Counted from the stretch's first letter, positions 34,071-46,089 are shown. The stretch: 64,000 nucleotides of DNA from Macrosoma leucophasiata (GCA_036365455.1 JAWQUS010000008.1:11329501-11393500), one strand, 5' to 3'. Translations and numbers: made by a program. The notes: generated by a model not told the origin, from the letters alone.

Positions 34071-34247
34071 TGTTGAGGTGAAATAAAATGCTTCGTGGAC
34101 TGTAACTAATGCTGTATTGAATTTTGACTAGACGTTAGCTTAGCTAGTAGTGGAATCGAGTGACGGGGGCGCGCGCGTCAATGTCTGCATCGTCCCCGCG
34201 GCTCCCCGCACCGCCGCAAACCGAAGATATGCCGAAAGTCCCCGACA
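34071..34247 (-). repeat. 5' LTR of the BEL/Pao element
   Basis: 177 bp, identical to 28041-28217; contains the element's presumed promoter. GC-rich middle (gacgggggcgcgcgcgtcaa). Confidence 0.96.
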
Positions 34248-34252
34248 GTAAA

Positions 34253-35249
34253 CATGGCGTTCAATGAACCGTACAAATGCGACGTAAAATTAAATATTGT
34301 TGATTTAATTCTGGGATACATTTAGGACTATGGAAAGTGTAGTTACCGATAATAAGAAATGTTTTTAGATTTTTTCATTCTTCTTTTGTAATTTCGCCAC
34401 ACTTTAATAGCGCAAATCATCATAATGAAAGCATAGACGTGAACGTGTTTACGTTACAATGACAGTATCGGTACTGAGCGAGCGGAACGAAGCTATGAGC
34501 CAACAGTTAACTGATATTTTTTTGGACGCTTATGAACTTAGATGCTCCATCTAGACGAGTATATAATCAAAGGATTGGGGTAGTGGTTTTCATTAGGAAT
34601 TAATAAACATTCAAATCATGTTACATGAAATATGATTTGATTTTGAATAATTACGAAAATACTAAGTATTTTAGTTTTTTTCGTGAGGTGAGCTGATTTC
34701 TACCTATTGGCCTATAGTCCTATACCTATGCAATTAAATGTTCGCCGCCTCATGGGCAGTCCTAAGGGGTCACGATCCTCCTCCTCCCTCCCCAGTTTCT
34801 TCTGCATGGCAGTGAACGTGTACACAGGTCAAAATAATCAGGTGTTTTACGAATTCTGCGATAGATTTGAATCAAAGCTAAATGGCGATATCAAATTATA
34901 AATAATTGATCAATAACCAAGTCTTCATCATAGAGTACATTAAAGTCTTCATTTCAAACTTTCTGCAATTCATAGATTTATTATCTACTTTAAATCTATG
35001 CTGCAATTGGATATATTGTGCTAAATATCGTTTTTGAAAAAGCCCCGATTATCATTGGTGAATAAAATAATCGGTTTGTTACAAAACTAAATTCATAGTA
35101 TTTCATAGGTACATCACTAAGGACGACATCAGACAGAAATAGAAAAAAACAGATAGATACCATAAAGTTCTTTAACTACAAAATAAATAATCAATAAACA
35201 CAATTTACTCAAACAAACTAATCAATTTTTCGATTTTGGATTTATAACT
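34253..35249. other. flank between the BEL element and the ANAPC15-like gene
   Basis: Near 34540-34566 an inverted match to about 27470-27500 (TTTGATTATATAC, CTAGATGGAGC) suggests the BEL element landed inside an older inverted-repeat element. At 34971-35000 lies a hairpin CATAGATTTA/TAAATCTATG. No gene was recognised; 5' UTR of the next gene may occupy the last bases. Confidence 0.45.
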
Positions 35250-36620
35250 ATGAACATACCATTCCCAGTATTAATGCCGCACATGGTAGATTCAAAGTGG
35301 TTCGGCGCCGACGCCCCTTGCGATGAAGACGCAGAACTTAAGAAACTTGAACTAGAAAATCAACATCGTTTACATTGCATTGGCCTACGCTATATGAAGC
35401 AAGTACCTCTTGGGAAGACTGACACTAAACCGGTAGAGGAAGAAGCTGACACGGACGAAGAAGAAGGTAATCTTGCATATTGTCACTTGGCTGACTTGGC
35501 TTCAAATAGGAGCTTCAATATCTGTCTTACTTAATTCCTATTAAGAAGTTGTAAAGTTAAGTTTAAAAGACAAAACAATTAAAAACCTGTGATTAATCGT
35601 AAGACCAGGGCAATTCCCTGGTCTCCACAGTCAAAATCCGTTGATACAACTTTATAATCAAATCTCACTTATTTCTTTGAACTAATATGTCAGATTGGGA
35701 GAAATGATGCACTAGGCCAGTGTTTCCCAAACATTGTTCTGTCATGTCCAGGTAATTTGCCCACTGCCCCTCCGTGACTCAGTTAACATTTTAACCCATG
35801 CAGGTTCCATTGATATGCAAGTATCTTGTGACTCGGTATTTTATTTTCATAGCCTGGTACTGGATCATGACCTGGCAAATGGGAAACGCTGCACTATGCT
35901 ATTTTCATTAAGTAGTAGCAAAACTTGCTATAAGCTGCAGACATAAGACCTTTATATTTGTTTGTTTTCTACTACTGTACTAATTAACTACCTTAACACA
36001 AACACTTATTAAAAATTAGGCATATTAGTAAATCATTATTAGTAAGTCTTACCCCTGGTTTCCACTAAAAACATTAAAGATGATGATGTTTCGCAACTTG
36101 TCGCATAAAGTACGTATTGCGATAAATGTCTTGTTGGTGCAAGCGTTCGCACTGCTTTCAAACCTATCATTTTAACATGTTTTTATGTGAATGTTTCATC
36201 AATGCAAACTCACAGTTAAGATATGGAATAACTTGTTTATGTAAATAACCTTGTGTTGAGCCCACGGGCGGGCAAGTTAAGGAATTAATAAACCATGCAT
36301 AAATTATTTCCTTTATAAATTTATTTATACATTAATATTTTGTCTTTATTTTCTAAGAATAGATAAAATAGTGTTAGTTATACATATATTAATAAGTGTG
36401 TTTAAAAATTCTCTTTGGTTAAAAATGTTTGCATCATATGATAATTTCAGTTATTGATGAATCAGATGAATCTGAAGAATCTCATGATGAGGATGAGGAA
36501 GAGGAACCGCCAACTACATATACACCTCCACAGAATAATGAATTGGAGCCTGTCCACATAGAAGATCTCACTGATGAACCTGATACACCTGACCAAAGTG
36601 GACTTTGGCCTCTGCAGTAG
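35250..36620 (+). CDS. ANAPC15: anaphase-promoting complex subunit 15-like, two exons
   Basis: Exon 1 is 35250-35466 and exon 2 is 36451-36620, joined in phase 1 (donor GAAGAAG/GTAATC, acceptor ATAATTTCAG). The product is 128 residues; human APC15 is 121. APC15 is a small subunit of the APC/C ubiquitin ligase that helps release the mitotic checkpoint complex. The N-terminus follows the family pattern: FPVLMP, then a WF-x-x-D-x-PC core (KWFGADAPCDED), EL, a Gln/His helix (LELENQHRLHCIGLR) and VPLGKT. The C-terminal half is almost all Asp, Glu and Ser, as in the human protein. Start chosen as the first Met, directly before the conserved FP. The 984-base intron holds no gene. AATAAA occurs at about 36699. 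Identification is by motif pattern, not alignment. Confidence 0.82.
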
Positions 36621-36922
36621 GACACTTGTCTTTATTTTAGTAGCATCTTATTTGTAATATTTTATTTTTCGCAATTACACAGGCTAGTAAACTTTAGAAA
36701 ATAAAAAGGTCGCAGGTTTAATTCCTGCCCGAAGTCAATTTTTTTTAATATGTTTATGTAAACCGCATTCAACTCTGTTTAAAAGTTTTGAAGCAGTGCT
36801 TGAAGTAAATTTCCAATTGACAATAAATTCTTTTTCCTTATCCGGTTTTTCAAAACGAATTTTAACGAAAATTTTACAAAAGGTTTGATCCTACTTACAT
36901 GTAATTCACCTGTGGAAACCCT
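36621..36922 (+). other. ANAPC15-like gene 3' flank
   Basis: A likely polyadenylation hexamer AATAAA is at about 36699. At 36708-36735 GGTCGCAGGTTTAATTCC resembles a tRNA T arm (box B) but no tRNA body precedes it. Confidence 0.4.
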
Positions 36923-37609
36923 TTATTCCCATCGGCCTCCTCTGAAGCCCGCACCGGAGTGACCGTTGGCAATAATAGGTGGCATTTACCACTCCGGCGG
37001 TCGTTAGTTTTATCTTCCCCCTTCGTAGTTATAGTACAAAGGCGCATCGGACGTTAGGTACCAATGAAAATTGAATCAAAACAACACTTTAGTACTTAAA
37101 AAAGTTTAATTTTGTTAAATAATTTTGAAACTTTTTCATAACTTTGTAATGATTATAAAAACAATTTTCAAAGAACATTTTAATTTTCCTATTTCCCTTC
37201 GTAAATTATTGTAAGAGTATCTAATGTTATACCCTAGAGTGAAATAGGAAATTTAAAATATCCTTTAAATAATTAATCGATGAAAATTGTATATATAATC
37301 ATCACAAAATTACTCTACACTCTCTGCCTACCCCGTTAGGGACCTGGCGTGAAGATACATACATACATACACAAAATTATGAAAACATTCCAAAATTATT
37401 AACCACTATTAAACTTTTTTTTTATTACTCAAGTATCGTTTTAATTAAATTTTCATTGGTACCTAACGTCCGATGCGAAATGCGAATAAACCATTGTAGT
37501 ATAACTACGAAGGGGGCAGATGAAACTAACAACCACCGGGGTGGTAAACGCCACCTATTAGTGCCAACGGCCACCCCGGTGCCGGGCTCAGAGGGGCCGA
37601 TGGGAATAA
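36923..37609. mobile_element. foldback element with about 160-bp arms
   Basis: The left arm (36923-37082) and right arm (37437-37609) are reverse complements with scattered differences, for example TTATTCCCATCGGCC at the outer end and GGACGTTAGGTACCAATGAA near the inner end. The 350-base spacer holds an AT-rich stretch and, at 37313-37373, the tail of a non-LTR element (tctgcctaccccgttaggga, then an ATAC run). Confidence 0.75.
37313..37373 (+). mobile_element. non-LTR tail, solitary
   Basis: CTCTCTGCCTACCCCGTTAG, then GGACCTGGCGTGAAGATA and ATAC repeats: the 3' end of the family seen at 24906-25290, in the opposite orientation. Confidence 0.7.
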
Positions 37610-38869
37610 TGGCTCGCGCGTTCAAATCCTTTGAGTAGTTTCGACGTTATAACGTACGAGACAGGCAAAAATTCCAATTTCTTTTTTGTTACTGTTACCT
37701 ACTCTTCTACTGCTTCTGTTATTCTCCCTATTCAGTTTTTTGGAAAAATATTTAATGTACATAAACTCGATTTATACTGTCTTAATAAGTTGGTTTATGT
37801 TGTACTGATCTTAAGCCAATTTTATTTTGCATTATTAGTCCATGCAGTGTTAGTTACGCTAAAATATTGTGCTAAAATATTGCTTGAGCCTCACGCACAG
37901 CTAGTGGTTCGTAAATACAATGAAAGTATGTATACATTTATGTTATTTAATTTTATGAAATACCAAAGATTAATGATTATGTGACAATGATAAATAATAA
38001 ATGACAAAAATACTACATAATGTTTCATTCATAGTAGATAATAAATCTATGGTTTGGTTTCATTAATAAATTAATCAGTGTGCGTGCATGCGTGCATGTG
38101 TGAAGAGAACGATGAATGTAGAAAAAACAGGGAGTGGGAGTTGTCAGGATCGGGATATTTGACTGACACTCCATAGTCTCCATCATAGAGTACATTATAA
38201 TATATAGTATAGAGTCGTCAGCTCCAAAATTTTTCTACGCCATCTATCGAGTGAAGTTCGAGTTACATGATGCTGTATATATAAGTACATGTATCTACAT
38301 ACAGACATACATACACCTACCTGCTCGTATAGTTTATATTTCAGTCATTTTTTTAAAACTAATAAAGGTCAAATGGATCATGGCAAGATTTGTACAGAAA
38401 AAATGGTACAAGGTAAAATAGCTTTGAAATATTATCTAGAGAACCTAAAGTACAGTTCCTGGTTAAAAATATTTTAAATACCAGTGACTGTTTTTTATGT
38501 TCCCAAGATAATATTTTATCTTGTACCTTCTTGCCATGATGCTTTTAGTAAAACACAGAAATATGATAATTTATTTATTATTTCTTGAATAAGGAATTTA
38601 CTGTAGAGTTGTAGTGCTTTAATTTATAATTTACACAATTACGTACATAATACAAATTGTACAAAATAATTTACATGAAATGAATGAATCAAGAATACTT
38701 ATTTATTTTTCTTTTCATGGAATAATTGTTGGGTTCTTCTTGAATAGTCTTTACCGTCTATTTGTTTCTTTATTGACTAAGCAATTTACATAATTCGTAG
38801 TAATACTTAAAAGGATGATAAATTATATACAAAGCAATTTACTTTTAAAACGAATTAATTAATTACTCT
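37610..38869. other. intergenic with minor repeats
   Basis: At 38034-38051 is the 18-base motif GTAGATAATAAATCTATG. At 38083-38180 is a remnant of the non-LTR family of 57951-58078 (gcatgtgtgaagagaacgat ... cgggatatttgactgacact). At about 38366-38545 imperfect arms share CATGGCAAGA..GGTACAAG and their complement. No gene was recognised; a hydrophobic open frame at 37631-37984 has no supporting feature. Confidence 0.4.
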
Positions 38870-39051
38870 AATGCTTTCGATCATGAACAGCCATCTTGTC
38901 AGCCTCGTACCGCCTAACTCATAGACTGCCTAACTTTTGTCTGGAAGTTTTCGTCCGGGGGTGCAATGTACTTTACAGCAAAATTAATAGGCGGTACGAA
39001 ACTGACAAGACGACGCCATAATCAAAGGCATTAAGATTTAGGCAGTCGGTC
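38870..39051. mobile_element. MITE family M2, copy 1
   Basis: Arms of about 48 bp: TAATGCTTTCGATCATGAAC ... CGTACCGCCTA at the left and the complement at the right (TAGGCGGTACGAAACTGACA ... GGCATTA), with an outer GACTGCCTAA motif at the right end. A second copy lies at 47818-47984. It sits 75 bases beyond the THAP transposase stop codon. Confidence 0.7.
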
Positions 39052-39126
39052 CCTTGATATCCATCCAAGTCTCTATTCACGTATAAAGTCATCAAAATTT
39101 ATGAAAATACTTTTCAAAAAAAGAAA

Positions 39127-42100
39127 TTACTTTCTTCTTTTTCTTTTCTTCGAATAATTATAGGCCTGTTCTTGAATAGAGTCTTGGGCGTCAAAATCTT
39201 GAGTAATACCACTTAATATTTTATTTGTTCTCTTACACCAATTGAAAATAAAAAATCTGCATGAAAAATCAAAAAAGAAATCAATCAAATTAATTCGATG
39301 ATCCGAACATTTAATGAAATTTGTATCTACTAATACCAATAAAAGAGTTTTAATGTAACAATTTATATTAATCATCTCACTTTTAGTTTTTAAAACATGA
39401 TAGACCACATCTTGTACTGATGAAAATAAAATTTTCATGTTCTTATTTGGATAAAATAAGTATGTTTTTGTAGTAAGATATTCTCTACGAGATATATATC
39501 TATTTTCATTTTTATTAGTTTCAAATAATTCATCTTCACAGGTCTTGCAATTCTTCATTATTGATTTACTTTTTCTCAATATATAACCAGTTACATACTC
39601 TATTTGAGATTTTATAGAGACACTATTTTCTTTTTGAGCATAATCAGTTATTACACAGTCACCTAAATCATCTATATCTATTTCAAATACAGTCCCAGAT
39701 GTTGGCTCATTTGGTTTATCTATAAACAATTCATCAAATGTCTTGAACATAAAACAAAAATCTTCCTCACAATTGGACCCAACAGCATAATTGCTACTTA
39801 AATTATTGATTAATACAGAGGCGAATGCAGCTTCAAAGGCAGCACACGTAGGCGAAACATTTCTTATACCGTGACTGCGTATGCTGCCAAAGAAATTTTC
39901 TAACGGATCCTGATTCAGATGCCTACACCATAGAGATTTTATATCATGTTCAAGGAATAATTTGTCTCTTAATAGTTCCATATTTTCTACAGTACGTAAC
40001 CAGTTATTTATTGAGGGCACAGTACCAGCAGACCCAGTAAATGATACAAATTTCATTGATTTCAATATTCTTTTTGATTGGATCCATACATTTTTATGAT
40101 TAGAACTAGGTGTTACATTTCTTAATAGATCTTTGCCAGATCTGATCTTTGAATTTTTAAAACTTCCGTTCATAGAGTCAAATAAATTATCTACAAAAAT
40201 AATCAAATCCGCTGTATCTTTTGCTTCTGGAGGCAAGATTCCATTTTCTGAAAAAAAAAAAATTTGATTATTGACCAAATTCATTTTTACTTAACATTAT
40301 GGGTTTAAGCAAAGGTCAAGGATTTGTCAGTATCATATCTATACCAATAGAGTGGATTTATCAGTATCTTGTCTATGTAAATACAGAAAAGTGGTTTTAT
40401 TTTTGACACTAGTATAATTGCCTATTGTAGCTCTGTTCATTACTTTTTAACACACTGTACACACCTTACATTATGGCCTGGATGGACATATCCTTAAGGC
40501 TTGGACAAAGTCAGGTCAAGTCAACTGTTATGCAAGATCTCTACCCGCCCTGGCTATTGTAATATATATATACAAACAAGCATGCAGTTCACATTGATGT
40601 AAAATGATGACTGCAGCCTATAGACACCCTCACAATGAGCACTGGTCAAAATGCAGATGCGCTGCCACTCCTGAGGCATTAGGTGTTATCCCTCTGTGCC
40701 GGAAATAATAGGGCTGTACATTACCACCTCACTGGAACACAATAGAGCTGAACCATACCATTTAGCGGCAAGTAATTGCAGGGTATTATTATAATTATAT
40801 TAGAAGTTAAAAAATATTTACTCTTTACTTATTAGAATTTATAAAATATATGAGATTCTAAATTCATCTGTCCAGACATTGTTTAGTTTAATATATTATT
40901 ATAACCTGCCCATCTCTGGACCCATCACATCATCTATAATTAATTTTCAATACTTGAAAGATAAATTATAATTATGTTTTATATTATATAATTTGGTATG
41001 CATAGATACCAAATTGGAACTCTCTTAATAATATTAACATGGAAGCATATTATAAATTAATGATCTATTGAAAATTTTATTAATAATATGACTTACCAGC
41101 TAAATAACCCATTGTTTTACCAACAGTTTGACTGAATAATTGGGATGCATATTTCACCTTCATTTTAGGTATTTTATCTTTTATGCAATGATTTTCAGTC
41201 AAGTTTTTAACAAGTTTTAATCCTTTATACGTTGGGTTATTTTCGTATAACATGTTTACATGTTCCCATTTGGCAATTTTAGCTACACCATCCATTGTAA
41301 ATTTTAAATTCTTTGTCATTAAATTGTTTCTCAATCCCTTCAACAGATGTGGTACGTCGTACAAAGGTATTACAGTTTGCCCTTCAACATCAAATACATA
41401 ATTTTGCAATGTTTTGTTATTTTTCAAATATAATCCTTTTGTTTCATCAATTAAATAATTTATTGCGCTTGTATTTGATGTACCTTGGTCACAAACAGTA
41501 GCCACAACTGTGAATCCAATTTTGTGTAGCTCTACTATAATTTTTTTTATTACGCATGCCAAAACTTCTTTTGGTGTACTTCCAGCTGAAAATGAGTAAT
41601 ATACTGGCTGCTTATAATTTTTCATGACTCCCCTGATCATAAAAACAAGAGCATGATCTGCTAATTTCCTTTTCGTCATCCCTTCATAATTCACAAACCC
41701 TGTTATTTTGTCTTTTTTTCTACTGTAGTCGAAGTGGGGAGTCACAGCCATTTCATCGAAAATCAATGTACATATTTTTTCATAATCCTTCATTTTATTT
41801 GCTTTTTTATGCAGCTGTTTGAATATATTTTCATTAAGTCCTGGCTTCAAGTTAGCTTTGGAAATTAGTCTGCTTAGAGTAACAGAAGATGGCAGGATAA
41901 AAATTTTACTAAGCCACCTGTATGCTCTGGGACCCAGCTTGTACATAGACAGAGCCATTATCTTTTCATCCTTGGTAAACCTCCTTCCCATTTTAGGTTT
42001 AGATATTTCTCTAAACTGCATCACTGTAAAAATGGCTGCCAAAGTCTTGAATTTTTGGAGTGCTTTTTGAAAAGAGGTGTTTGTAAATAATTTTTTGGCT

Positions 42101-43852
42101 TTCTGCAACCGTTGTTTATATGAATCATTTTCGTTTTTCAGCTTTTTTATTGCTTTCAGTAATTTCTGTTCAGTCATTCTAGGAATTTTCTCCTTAGTGA
42201 TGCCTAAAATATAGTAATTGAGAAATTAGTAAAAGAATTGTACAATACCTATACTATGTTATATGACTGCATAATTCTATGCTATTTTACAACTTACGTG
42301 ATTGCATAGATAGAAGTGTTGTTACTTGTAAATCATGAGCATGTTCTCGCATTTGTACACCTGTGAAGGAAAAGGAAATAAAATTAGCATAAAAAGAGCC
42401 ATACACATAATAGTGTGTTTGCACTTTAATTAGTATAGATTAATTATATAAGTAATGTAATGGTGAAAACACATAATACTTGGTTGATTTATAAATCTAT
42501 TATTAATAAACAACAAGTCCCACCCCATGTCTGTCTGTCTGTTTGGGATAAACTCAAAGACTACTGCACGGATTTTCTACTCTGTGCTGAACTGCGCATA
42601 AAAATAATTTTAATTCAAAAGTGATTTTTTTGCGACAACGTCTTCAACATTTATCGTATAGCAGAACGACATTTGCCCGATCAGCTAGTAATAAATAAAT
42701 ATAAAAATAAAATTACCTGATGTTGAAGGTGTAGCAGAAGGAATATTCAAGGTTTGGTTGGTAATATCCGAAAGGCAGCGTTTTCTAGCAGAAAGATGTC
42801 CTGTAATGTATATAAATATATCTATTTTAAACACTCTTTGTGAAAATAAAATAGTTATTAGATGTAATGATATCATCTGTCCGCTGGGCCTAGTAAACCA
42901 GTTATATTGATTTCAGATATGATATTATTAATATGATAATGCACAACTCAACACAATACTTATGTAAGAGATTGTACAATAAAAAATATATATATTTTTT
43001 TAATTATCTTACAGTGAATACTTAGCTTTACACTATGAATATAGTAAGTTGCTTTAAGTATATTTACTCTATTTACTTCTAACACTCCACACTCTCTTTA
43101 TCTTTCTCTAATATATCTGTTAGTAAAAAAAGGTTAGTCAATGACATACATACCTGATAAATTAACAGTTGGGACTGCATCAGCACTAAGCATTTTGCTT
43201 CTGGTGTGATATTTATTTTCGAAATGTAAATGACACACTCTTCTATACTTATAAATGTAGTCATTGTCTTTCCCCAAAATGTCACCTCCTATATTATAAA
43301 TCCATGTCCTGAAGCGCTCAATATTTTTCATTGGATTTGGGAACTTGTGAAGAATTTCAGTCGACACGCCTGTAAATTAATACAAAAGAATAAGATACAC
43401 AATTAAAATGGTATGATATGATTACTTATTATATACATTTAACTACTTAATTGAATTCAATATTTTGTTATTAGAATGTAAAATGTGTATAGGTATTATG
43501 TGACATATAAATTTTTCATAATTACTTTTAGAATGTCATCATAAACTGTGAATAAATTAATATTGTATCTACTAAGAATACAGCCTAAACATGAATAGAA
43601 ACGAATGCTGATTGACATAGGCTTGTTTTGGTCTAGATATAGTGTTTTGATGTACAATTAGCAACACACTATCATGTAAATATAGCATGTGCAACACTTA
43701 ACGATGGCTAGGCAAGATGTTTTTAAATGTCGATGTTCACTTTCTCATAGCCGAGTTGAGCGATAGCTACGGATCCTAAAAGACCATAAAGTATATAAAT
43801 ATCTATTTTACTAACCACAACTCGGCACACAACACTGTTTTTCAGCTGCCAT
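39127..43852 (-). CDS. THAP9/P-element-type transposase, six exons, 875 residues, intact
   Basis: Exons: 43852-43816, 43369-43154, 42800-42717, 42360-42298, 42203-41097, 40247-39127. All introns are GT-AG and every junction is phase 1, so exons 2-5 are each a multiple of three. The spliced frame is unbroken. Residues 1-85 form a THAP zinc finger (CCVPSC, FPNP, RFRTW, CHLHFE, AVPT box). Residues 134-875 are the P-superfamily transposase: helical start, GRRFTKDEKIMALSMYKLGP, catalytic Asp in LIFDEM (about 283) and VCDQG (about 372), DVPHLLKGLRNN, and Glu in DPLENFFGSIRSHG (about 619). Length is close to human THAP9 (about 900). Such proteins cut and join DNA, or serve as host proteins after domestication. 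No flanking inverted repeats were found, so the two possibilities stay open. Confidence 0.92.
40566..40790 (-). repeat. interspersed repeat family A in intron 5 of the THAP gene
   Basis: Reverse complement of the repeat at 7888-8157, from GCATGCAGTTCACATTGATG to CCATTTAGCGGCAAGTAATT, with several differences. Confidence 0.7.
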
Positions 43853-44924
43853 CGCAAAAAATCGTAGTCCATAAAACGTAGCCGGAGTCAAATTTACAGC
43901 AGAGTCGTCGGAATCCAAAACAAAATATAGGTCAATAACACAAAACAGAGCCACCAAAATCCTTAAAACACAGCCAGGTCGTCGGAAAGAATAGAAAAAT
44001 AACAGCAAAAACACCATGAGCACTTCCAAATCTCTCGAAAGAAAAACGGAAATTGAAATTTAAATCAAAATGACATGTTGTCATTGACATGACATTGACT
44101 TTCTTAATGACTTGTTTTACGGCCACGGATTCAAGTCTTTTACAACTAATCTTCAGTAATTTATATTTTTGAAAGAAAGAAAGAAAAATATATTTATTTG
44201 GACAATTTGGACAGTAAAAAACAAAACAGAAAAAGGAAAAGAAATAAAACAAAAAACAAGAAATTATATAAAAACAAAACTTAATTAATAAAATGTCCAA
44301 AAGGGAAAGGAAACTCAGCATTGTGCCGAATTAATAACCCGGCGCTGGTATTATGTTGGGGCCTTATAGTGTGAACCACGTTTTTCATTTCTTAATTAAG
44401 ATAATGAATAACCATATGAAAGATAACAATGATTGGATGGTTCCATAAAATGTGGAATACGAAGGTGTATGGTGTATGTGTAAAATGTGGAATACGATGT
44501 ATGGTGTACAATAAAGTGACGGGGACTTAATAAAGAAAAATGGGCAAAACGGATAAGAAAACTTCTTGTAAGGAGTCCCCCAACATTTACAACATCAACA
44601 AGAAGACTACACAAGTTTTGAGCATAATATCACACTGCGAGACGGCTCTTTCCTGCGTTCTACACGAAAACTTGACATAGACATTGTTTGAAATGATAAA
44701 TTAGTTCATTTTTTCTGATGCCTAGCGCCTTAGACCTAGCGTTTGTGTCGGTCTGATATTTAAACAAGTCTAGCTGAATCAATGTCGGTTCAGACTCCAA
44801 CTCTAGACATTGGTGTACTACTTAGTTGGCTATTGGTCTGTGCTACTTAATTTAATATAACTATTTTAGTATTGAAACTCAGAACTTTTGATTATAAATG
44901 ATAATGAATTGAGTTTTATTTATT
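43853..44924. other. upstream of the THAP gene, nothing recognised
   Basis: The first 300 bases may hold the THAP promoter and 5' UTR, with no clear TATA box. At about 44446-44510 a unit AAAATGTGGAATACGA..TGTATGGTGTA is repeated twice. Confidence 0.4.
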
Positions 44925-45030
44925 ATAGATGTAGAAGAAGCACGAGAGTTATGTCAGGACCGGAATATCTCTCCATCTCTCCGTTTCACACCCTCTGCCT
45001 GCCCCGTTAGGAACCTGGCGTAAACATTGA
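44925..45030 (+). mobile_element. non-LTR tail, solitary
   Basis: Same family as 24906-25290 and 57951-58078: GTCAGGACCGGAATATCT, then CTCTGCCTGCCCCGTTAGGA and CCTGGCGTAAACA. Only the 3' end is present. Confidence 0.65.
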
Positions 45031-45584
45031 CAAGACCAGAGAGCAAGAGCAACTACATATGCACATTTAATGAAATTGATGTTGTTGTTGCCTATTGTTT
45101 TAAATTTATTCGTATAAAGATGATGGGGACTGCCTAATTATTTTTTCAAGCTCCCGTCCATAGAAAGCTTTAAGCTTAGAAACAATTCACCGGGATGTCA
45201 GACGCGTCCTCAGCAATGCCTGACCGATGCACGACACGTCTGATAGTTTGTTTTCAGCTTAAATAACGAAGAAATATTTCTCTTATTTTTATTATGGTAT
45301 TAACGCCATCTATCGAGTAATGTTCGAAATATAGCGGCGACACAATTTTGTATTGAAGCTTTAATGTACTGACTGAATAGACCCTGGTCTCCATACTCTC
45401 TGCCTGCAAAGTAGACGTGGTTGACGTGTGTAACTCTTTCCGGTTCCGAAACATTTCGATGCTCCGAAAGATTGGAACAGCAATACTGTTTCCAATGCAT
45501 AATTTGCATCATTTGGAACTCTAACATTACTGCTCTCTGTTTAGCGCCTTCATGTCGCTTGAGTGAGTGATTGAGTGCACAGAT
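45031..45584. other. intergenic, nothing recognised
   Basis: No coding signal. 'cgccatctatcgagtaatgt' near 45304, shared with 38240, is a short common repeat word. Confidence 0.4.
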
Positions 45585-45592
45585 CACTATAC

Positions 45593-46081
45593 TAGTGTTG
45601 TTGCAATAGTAATAGTCTATAGATAGTATTGTGAACTACCGTGACCTCGAAAAAATAGTCGATAGCGCGATAGTACTATCGAAAATATCGCCATGCTGCA
45701 ATACTATCGATAGCTTCGATAGTATCGATAGTTTCAATAGCAATACTATTGCTAAAGATCAATAGTATCGATAGTATTGTTATAAACAATAGTCAATAGT
45801 ATCGATAAGCAATACTATTTCCAAAGATCAATAGTATCGATAGTATTGTTATAAACAATAGTCAATAAAGTCAATAGTATCGATAGCTTCGACAGTATCG
45901 ATACTATTGACTATTGTATATAACAATACTATCGATACTATTGATCTTTGGCAATAGTATTGCTTATTTTTGACTCGATACTATCGTAATTAGTAGTATT
46001 GCAGCATGTCGATATTTTCGATAGTACTGTCGCGCTATCGACTATTTTTCGAGGTCAACTATCGATAGTTTAGCAACACTG
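45593..46081. mobile_element. hAT-like foldback element built of TATCGATAG repeats
   Basis: A 489-bp near-palindrome. Right end CAGTGTTGC (complement of GCAACACTG) and left end TAGTGTTGT form the outer repeats. Exact 8-bp direct repeats CACTATAC flank it (45585-45592 and 46082-46089). Arms contain GACCTCGAAAAA..TAGTCGATAGCGCGA and its complement, and the centre holds tandem, inverted and re-inverted ATAGTATCGATAGTATTG units. The CAGTGTTGC start and 8-bp duplication point to mobilisation by a hAT transposase. No coding capacity. Confidence 0.85.
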
Positions 46082-46089
46082 CACTATAC

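Larger units (their letters stand above)
28041..34247 (-). mobile_element. complete BEL/Pao LTR retrotransposon
   Basis: The 6207-bp element has two 177-bp LTRs that are identical base for base, and 5-bp target duplications GTAAA (28036-28040 and 34248-34252). The LTRs begin TGT and end ACA in both readings. The empty site would read ...CACAGTAAACATGG.... A single 1745-codon frame fills most of the space. No envelope gene is present: the frame ends 31 bases before the 3' LTR. Identical LTRs, intact frame and intact duplication mean a very recent insertion. Confidence 0.97.

Noticed and set aside
36708..36735. tRNA T-arm-like word after the ANAPC15-like gene
   Set aside because: No D arm or anticodon arm precedes it, so it is not a tRNA gene and too short to call a SINE.
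37631..37984. Hydrophobic 117-codon open frame
   Set aside because: No motif, no splice or start context, and AT-rich DNA readily yields Phe/Leu/Ile-rich frames.
39052..44110. Search for 13- to 31-bp inverted repeats flanking the THAP transposase
   Set aside because: No convincing pair was found by eye between 39052-39126 and 43853-44110; ends further out cannot be excluded.
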